A DNA stretch of 64,000 bases, from contig CANJRG010000009.1 in assembly GCA_947476745.1 (NCBI GenBank), positions 1 through 64,000 on the forward strand. Reading direction: 5' to 3'. Numbering within the stretch: position 1 is the stretch's first letter; the number at the start of each line of letters is the position of its first letter. The notes under the pieces were generated by a model. It was not told the DNA's origin. It saw nothing but the letters and a program-made list of their open reading frames with translations, and searched no databases. Shown piece by piece: positions 59,406 through 64,000 of the stretch. The DNA comes from Acidimicrobiia bacterium (lineage in GTDB: Bacteria > Actinomycetota > Acidimicrobiia > Acidimicrobiales > CAIXPF01). The position numbers and the translations under genes were made by a program.

Positions 59406-61526
59406 ATGAACGAGCCCACGCTGGGACGGTTGACGTCCCTCGACGACGGGCGCGGCCCGAGCCCGGCCGAGCTGATCGACCACCTGCCGATGGCCGTGGT
59501 GGTGTGCGACCTCGCGGGCCGCATCGTGCAACGCAACGCCACGTTCGACGCGCTGTTCGGCGGGTTGCCGGCGTCACCGCAGCCGCACCTGCGTGACTTG
59601 TTCGACGAACGTGGCCGGACCCGTCTGCCCGACGTCGTCGCCGAAGCCTTCGCGTCGGCCGAGGACGGTCGGGGCGGGGAGGTGGAGTTCACTGTGGTCT
59701 GTCACCCGCAACGTGGCGGTCCGCTGGCCTGCTCGATCGTGCTGCGCATCGTCGCCCCACGCGAGGTCGGCCGTGCCTGCATCATCGCCACGATCCGGCC
59801 GGTCAGCGACACGATGCGCCAACTCGATCGTCTCCACCGCCACGAGCAGCGCCTGACCACGCTGCTCGAGCACCTGCCGATGGGCATCATCGGCTCGGCG
59901 GGCGGCGTGCGCGCCGACTTCGTCAACGTCGCGGCCGCCGAGGTGTTCTCGGTCGGGCCGGAGCTGCTGCTGGGCATGGGCTGGCTGCAGTTCATCCATC
60001 CCGACGACACCGACCATGCGGCCGGTGCCATCGAAGAGGTGCTCAACCGACGCCGGCCGGCGTTCGTCCCGGTGCGCGTCGTGCTGCCCGACGGTCGGCA
60101 CCGGTGGGTCCACCTGCGGGTGGCACCGGTCGGCACCGGCGACGACATCGGGTTCGTGGCCAGCATCGAGGACGTCACCGAACAACGCGAGCTCGCCGAG
60201 GCCCTCGCCTACCAGTCCCACCACGATGTGCTCACCGGGCTGCTCAACCGGTCCATGGTGGAGGACGCGCTACGGGCCCACCTCGACGCCGCAGCGCACC
60301 GGGCCGCGCGCCCGGCCGTGCTGTTCATCGACCTCGACGACTTCAAGGACGTCAACGACACCCTCGGCCACCTGACGGGCGACCGGGTCCTGACCGCGAT
60401 GGCCGACCGTATCTACGGCTGCATCGGTACCGACGGCGCCGTCGCGCGCTTCGGCGGCGACGAGTTCGTGGTCGTGCTGCCCCACGTCGCCTCGGCCGAG
60501 GCCGCGCTCGGCGTCGCCGGCCTGGTGCTGAGCCGCCTCGCCGACCGGCTCGACGTCGACGGGCAGGAGATCTACTGCACCGCCAGTGCCGGCGTGGCCT
60601 GGCTGGCCCCCGACGACGTGGTGGCGGCCAACGCCTCCGAGCTGCTGCGCCGCGCCGACCTGGCCCTCTACCAGGCCAAACGGCAGGGCAAGAACCAGGC
60701 GGTGTTGGCCTCCGACACCCTGCTGGCGACCGAGCGGCACCGCATGCGGATGACCCGGGCACTACGGCGGGCCGTGCACGACGACCTGCTCGACGTGCAC
60801 TACCAGCCGATCGTCGACCTCGCCACCGACCGGATCGTCGGGTTCGAGGCCCTGGTGAGATGGACCGACCCCGAGCTCGGCCGGATCAGCCCCACGGTGT
60901 TCATCCCGACCGCCGAGGCCAACGGCCTCGTGGCGATGCTCGGCAAGAACGTGCTGCGACGGGCCCTGCACGAGCTGGCCACCTGGCGACGGCTGCCCGG
61001 CCACGAACGACTGTACGTGTCGGTGAACATGTCGATGGACGAACTGGACGAGCAGGCCATGGCCCGGCAGTTGGCCACGGCGCTCGGTCACGCCGACCTG
61101 CCGGCCAGCGCCCTGTACGTCGAGCTCACCGAGTCGACGCTGTTACGCCGCGAGACGACGACCATGGAACGACTCCACGCCATCCGCCGCCTCGGGGTGC
61201 GCCTGGCCATCGACGACTTCGGGACCGGCTACTCCAGCCTCGCCCGGCTTCGTCGTCTGCCGGTCGACCTGGTCAAGATCGACCGCGAGTTCGTCCGTGA
61301 CCTCGGCGAGGACCCCCAGGCCACCGCCGTGGTGAGTGCCATCGCCAGCCTGGCAGGCTCGATGGGCCTGACCACCATCGCCGAAGGCATCGAGACCGAG
61401 ACGCAGCTGGCGGAGATCCGTCGGGTGGCCGGTGGGTTCGGCCAGGGTTACCTGTTCTCCAAGCCCCTTCCGGCGGAGCTGGTGCCCGATCTGCTGCTCG
61501 GCCGACGCCAGCGCCATGCAGCCTGA
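59406..61526 (+). CDS. PAS-GGDEF-EAL cyclic-di-GMP protein
   Basis: 706 aa. A PAS-like segment at about 18-120, a second at 155-280 (VFSVGPELLLGMGWLQFIHPDD), a GGDEF domain with intact GGDEF at 350-354 and an EAL domain from about 460 with EAL at 481-483, LTESTLLRR, IDDFGTGYSSL and AEGIET. Both catalytic sites look intact, so it could make and break cyclic-di-GMP. No membrane helix. CAGGACG precedes ATG 59406. Confidence 0.93.
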   Translation: MNEPTLGRLTSLDDGRGPSPAELIDHLPMAVVVCDLAGRIVQRNATFDALFGGLPASPQPHLRDLFDERGRTRLPDVVAEAFASAEDGRGGEVEFTVVCHPQRGGPLACSIVLRIVAPREVGRACIIATIRPVSDTMRQLDRLHRHEQRLTTLLEHLPMGIIGSAGGVRADFVNVAAAEVFSVGPELLLGMGWLQFIHPDDTDHAAGAIEEVLNRRRPAFVPVRVVLPDGRHRWVHLRVAPVGTGDDIGFVASIEDVTEQRELAEALAYQSHHDVLTGLLNRSMVEDALRAHLDAAAHRAARPAVLFIDLDDFKDVNDTLGHLTGDRVLTAMADRIYGCIGTDGAVARFGGDEFVVVLPHVASAEAALGVAGLVLSRLADRLDVDGQEIYCTASAGVAWLAPDDVVAANASELLRRADLALYQAKRQGKNQAVLASDTLLATERHRMRMTRALRRAVHDDLLDVHYQPIVDLATDRIVGFEALVRWTDPELGRISPTVFIPTAEANGLVAMLGKNVLRRALHELATWRRLPGHERLYVSVNMSMDELDEQAMARQLATALGHADLPASALYVELTESTLLRRETTTMERLHAIRRLGVRLAIDDFGTGYSSLARLRRLPVDLVKIDREFVRDLGEDPQATAVVSAIASLAGSMGLTTIAEGIETETQLAEIRRVAGGFGQGYLFSKPLPAELVPDLLLGRRQRHAA

Positions 61527-61624
61527 CCGGCACGCCTACCTGACCGAGGGCGCGACCCGGCCCGTGGTCCTGCGGTGAGGCCCCGGGCCGGCGATCGTCC
61601 ACGGTCCGGGTGGACCGGGTGCGC

Positions 61625-63262
61625 TCAGGCGTAGGTCGAGCCCTTCATGGCGCCGATGTCCTGGCGCATCTCGACATTGACGCAGGCCGCCTTGCCCGAC
61701 GCGAACGCCCGCTCGAGCGCCGGCCGGATCTGATCGGGCGTCGTGACGTACTCGCCGTGACCGCCCATCGCCTCGACGATCTTGTCGTAGCGGGTCATGT
61801 TCAGCCTGGTGGCCACGATGCGGTCGGTGCCGTAGACCGTCGACTGCGGGCGCAGCATCTGGCCCCACGCCGCATCGTTGCCGACTATGCCAACGATGGG
61901 CAGACCGAAGCGGATGGCGGTGTCGAACTCGAACCCGTTGAGGCCGAAGCTGCCGTCGCCATAGATGATCAGCACCCGGCGATCGGGATGCGCCAGCTGC
62001 GCGGCCAGACCGAAGGGCATGCCCACCCCGAGGGTGCCGAGCGGACCCGGGTCCATCCAGCCGCCGTTCTTCGGTACCCGCAGCACCTTGGACGCCTGGG
62101 CCACGATGTCGCCACCGTCGCCGATGACGATCATCTCGTCGTCGACGAAGTCGGCGATCTCCTTGCACAGCCGCAGTGGGTCGATGGGGACCTCGTCGGA
62201 GAGCAGCTCGGTGGCCAGCTTGGCCTCGGCGGCATCCTCGGCGACACGCAACCCGGCGGTGTACGCACCATGATCGAGGGTGACGCCGCGGGCGCTCAGC
62301 ACATCGAGCAGCTGGGTCAGGTTGGCACCGAGGTTGCCCACCAGCCCGACGTCGGCGGGCCGGTTCTGACCGATGAGCGTCTCGTCGAGATCGAGCTGGA
62401 TGATCTTCGTCGCCTCGGGAATGGCCCGGCCGAACTTCATACGGAAGTCGAGCACCGTACCGGCCAGTACGACCACGTCGGAGTCGCGCATGGCGGCGGC
62501 CCGGGTGCGGTTGAAGAACAGCGGGTGGTCCATGGGGATCAGGCCACGGGCCATGCCGTTGGTGTAGCAGGGGATACCGGTGGCCTCGACGAACTCGACG
62601 AGCTGCGGGCCGCCCTGGGACCACTTCAGCGAGGTACCCGCCATCACCAAGGGGCGCTGTGCCCCGGCCAGCAGATCGATCGCCTCCTCGGCTGCCGAGC
62701 GGGGCGCGCTGTGCGCGACGCGATAGTCACGGAAGCGAGGCATGACCGCCCGCTTCTCGTCGACCGTACCGGCCAGCACGTCCATCGGGATCTCGAGGAA
62801 CGACGGACCGGGAATGCCCGAGAGGGCGTGACGGACGGCGAGTTCGACGTACTCCGCCACCCGATGGGTCTCGTAGCAGGAGTCGCTGTACTTGGTGATC
62901 GGCTTCATGAGGGCCACGTGGTCCATCTCCTGCAGCCCACCGCGGCGCAGGTTGTTGAACGGGGCCTGGCCGCCGAACACCACGATCGGGCTGTTGGCCC
63001 GCCAGGCGTTGGCCACGCCGGTGACGCCGTCGGTCACGCCGGGCCCGGCGGTGACGATGGCCACACCGACCTTGCCCGGGTGCAGACGGGCCCAGGCATC
63101 CGCGGCATGCACCGCCGCCTGCTCGTGCCGGACATCGATGACCTGGATGCCCTCGTCGAGGCAGCCGTCGTAGATCGCCATCACGTGACCGCCCGAGAGC
63201 GTGAACACGCACTCGACGCCCGCTGCCTTCAGTGCCTTCGCAACCAGTTGTCCCCCATGCAT
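61625..63262 (-). CDS. ThDP-dependent enzyme, 2-hydroxyacyl-CoA lyase/oxalyl-CoA decarboxylase/acetolactate synthase-like
   Basis: 545 aa. The ThDP glutamate is in VRHEQAAVHAADA; TAGPGVTDGVTGVANA and the Mg-ThDP motif GDGSFGLNGFEFDTAIRFGLPIVGIVGNDAAWGQ (in parts) are present. FGGQAPFNNLRRGGLQEMDHVALMKPITK (in parts) is common to acetolactate synthase-like and lyase members. It makes or breaks C-C bonds at a 2-keto or 2-hydroxyacyl-CoA. No regulatory ilvN is adjacent, so a catabolic lyase is more likely. ATG 63262 has TAGGGT six bases upstream. Confidence 0.87.
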   Translation of the reverse strand: MHGGQLVAKALKAAGVECVFTLSGGHVMAIYDGCLDEGIQVIDVRHEQAAVHAADAWARLHPGKVGVAIVTAGPGVTDGVTGVANAWRANSPIVVFGGQAPFNNLRRGGLQEMDHVALMKPITKYSDSCYETHRVAEYVELAVRHALSGIPGPSFLEIPMDVLAGTVDEKRAVMPRFRDYRVAHSAPRSAAEEAIDLLAGAQRPLVMAGTSLKWSQGGPQLVEFVEATGIPCYTNGMARGLIPMDHPLFFNRTRAAAMRDSDVVVLAGTVLDFRMKFGRAIPEATKIIQLDLDETLIGQNRPADVGLVGNLGANLTQLLDVLSARGVTLDHGAYTAGLRVAEDAAEAKLATELLSDEVPIDPLRLCKEIADFVDDEMIVIGDGGDIVAQASKVLRVPKNGGWMDPGPLGTLGVGMPFGLAAQLAHPDRRVLIIYGDGSFGLNGFEFDTAIRFGLPIVGIVGNDAAWGQMLRPQSTVYGTDRIVATRLNMTRYDKIVEAMGGHGEYVTTPDQIRPALERAFASGKAACVNVEMRQDIGAMKGSTYA

Positions 63263-63268
63263 GACCTG

Positions 63269-63274
63269 ACCCTA
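63269..63274 (-). promoter_or_regulatory. -10 hexamer TAGGGT, leaderless start
   Basis: TAGGGT-CAGGTC-ATG before the ThDP enzyme. Confidence 0.6.
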
Positions 63275-63305
63275 GCGGTCCCGGGCGGCACGAACGGTCC
63301 CTCGA

Positions 63306-64000
63306 TCAGGGGCAGTGGCTGATGGCCAGCGTCAGGCGTTGATCCAGCAATGCGGTGGTGCCCAACGCCGCAGCACCCTGGGTTGTGGCGGCCTCGGCCA
63401 GTGCCTCGAGTTCCTCGGGGCGATGCTGTCCGAGGAAGTCAATTGCTGCGCAACGGGCCCGCTGATAGGACAGCCCGCGGTCGTGATGCAGTACACGGAC
63501 GGTGTCCATCGCCAGGCGCGGGGCCAGTACCGTGCCCCTGGGCGAACTGCGCAACGGTGAGGGTGCGGAGACGCCGGGATCGCAGCCGACGACCACGAGT
63601 TGGTCCCCGACCAGGGTCACCTCGCGGCGGGCACCGGCCGCCGCCGCCACCCACCGCTCGAGCGCCGCACGCATCTCGGTCAGATCGGCGGGCCGATCGC
63701 CTCGGAACGCCAGCCGGACGCACGTCGTCTCCCCGATTCGGGTGACAATCACATGATCACCGCCCCACCCGTACGCGGCCCGCAACGCCGTGCCGGCATC
63801 GGTGACCTGGGCCAGCATGGCGTACCACGTCACCGGACCGAGGGTGCCCTCCCGCAGGACCACCGACCCCGGCTCCGCCGCCGGGATGGCCACCGGGAGG
63901 ACCGCGCCGTTGCCGCGGTAGTGGCTCGGATCGAACAAGGCCTCCTCCGACAGCGGCGGATAGCTGAAGGCCCGGTCGACCGCCTTGGGGCCGTCGAGGT
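63306..64000 (-). CDS. Unknown protein, C-terminal part (cut by window edge)
   Basis: The frame is open to the right edge, at least 230 codons to the TGA at 63306. Near the edge it reads DRAFSYPPLSEEALFDP. YAAYGWGGDHVIV-like text (AAYGWGGDHVIVTR) and CVRLAFRGD give a short conserved-looking core; the remainder is Ala/Arg/Leu-rich. The TTG at 63938 is an internal codon rather than a start, since the frame continues with normal protein text. The N-terminus, including any signal peptide, lies outside. Not assigned. Confidence 0.65.
   Translation of the reverse strand, partial: LDGPKAVDRAFSYPPLSEEALFDPSHYRGNGAVLPVAIPAAEPGSVVLREGTLGPVTWYAMLAQVTDAGTALRAAYGWGGDHVIVTRIGETTCVRLAFRGDRPADLTEMRAALERWVAAAAGARREVTLVGDQLVVVGCDPGVSAPSPLRSSPRGTVLAPRLAMDTVRVLHHDRGLSYQRARCAAIDFLGQHRPEELEALAEAATTQGAAALGTTALLDQRLTLAISHCP

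Overview
The window is GC-rich actinobacterial chromosome. It carries a mycothiol-dependent dehydrogenase (mscR), the actinobacterial cell-wall and signalling cluster (fhaA-fhaB-pstP-rodA-pbpA-pknB with crgA), a DivIVA-like protein, an F420-type LLM oxidoreductase and four acyl-CoA dehydrogenases. Many genes have a TAnnnT -10 hexamer six bases before the start codon, so many transcripts should be leaderless. The overall gene style suggests the class Acidimicrobiia; this is inference, since there is no rRNA or other taxonomic marker here. No insertion sequence, prophage or CRISPR array was seen.

Layout. 0-9 kb: an edge-truncated secreted FG-GAP protein; a DNA methyltransferase with a nuclease-like tail; oxidoreductases and hydrolases; the larB-larC pair for the nickel-pincer cofactor; a fatty acid desaturase. 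9-21 kb: an acyl-CoA dehydrogenase, sixA, a CoA-binding protein and metY, then two branched-chain amino-acid ABC transporter sets. The right-hand set (livGFHM plus livK) looks complete. The left-hand set has only permeases, a decayed livK remnant, and a livH that seems to start at ATC. 21-31 kb: a hydrolase, two small unknown genes, an intergenic region with a 42-bp perfect palindrome and two DnaA-box-like sites, then crgA and the pknB cluster, with tRNA-Leu(CAG) at its upstream end. 31-43 kb: gpsA, an acyl-CoA dehydrogenase, photolyase, YqgE, a cation diffusion facilitator, a two-subunit acyl-CoA dehydrogenase, and gcvP-gcvT behind a tandem glycine riboswitch. 43-47 kb: an orphan ParA overlapping a CHAD-domain gene, and divergently a GrdB-family selenoprotein with an in-frame TGA followed by a SECIS-like hairpin. 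47-53 kb: ferredoxin and a parC-parE operon behind a consensus SOS box. 53-64 kb: LLM oxidoreductase, DivIVA-like protein, metallo-hydrolase, oligopeptidase B, mscR, an HDOD protein paired with a PAS-GGDEF-EAL protein, a ThDP-dependent lyase and an edge-truncated unknown gene.

How the parts fit: the FHA proteins, PknB and PstP form a Ser/Thr phosphorylation circuit next to the elongation enzymes RodA and PbpA, with CrgA linking to division. The liv genes import branched-chain amino acids or similar ligands. The riboswitch should switch on glycine cleavage when glycine is high. ParA with a polyphosphate-binding CHAD protein could position polyphosphate granules. The most notable items are the selenoprotein, the ATC start of livH, the ParA-CHAD pair, the SOS-box topoisomerase operon and the dispersed palindrome.
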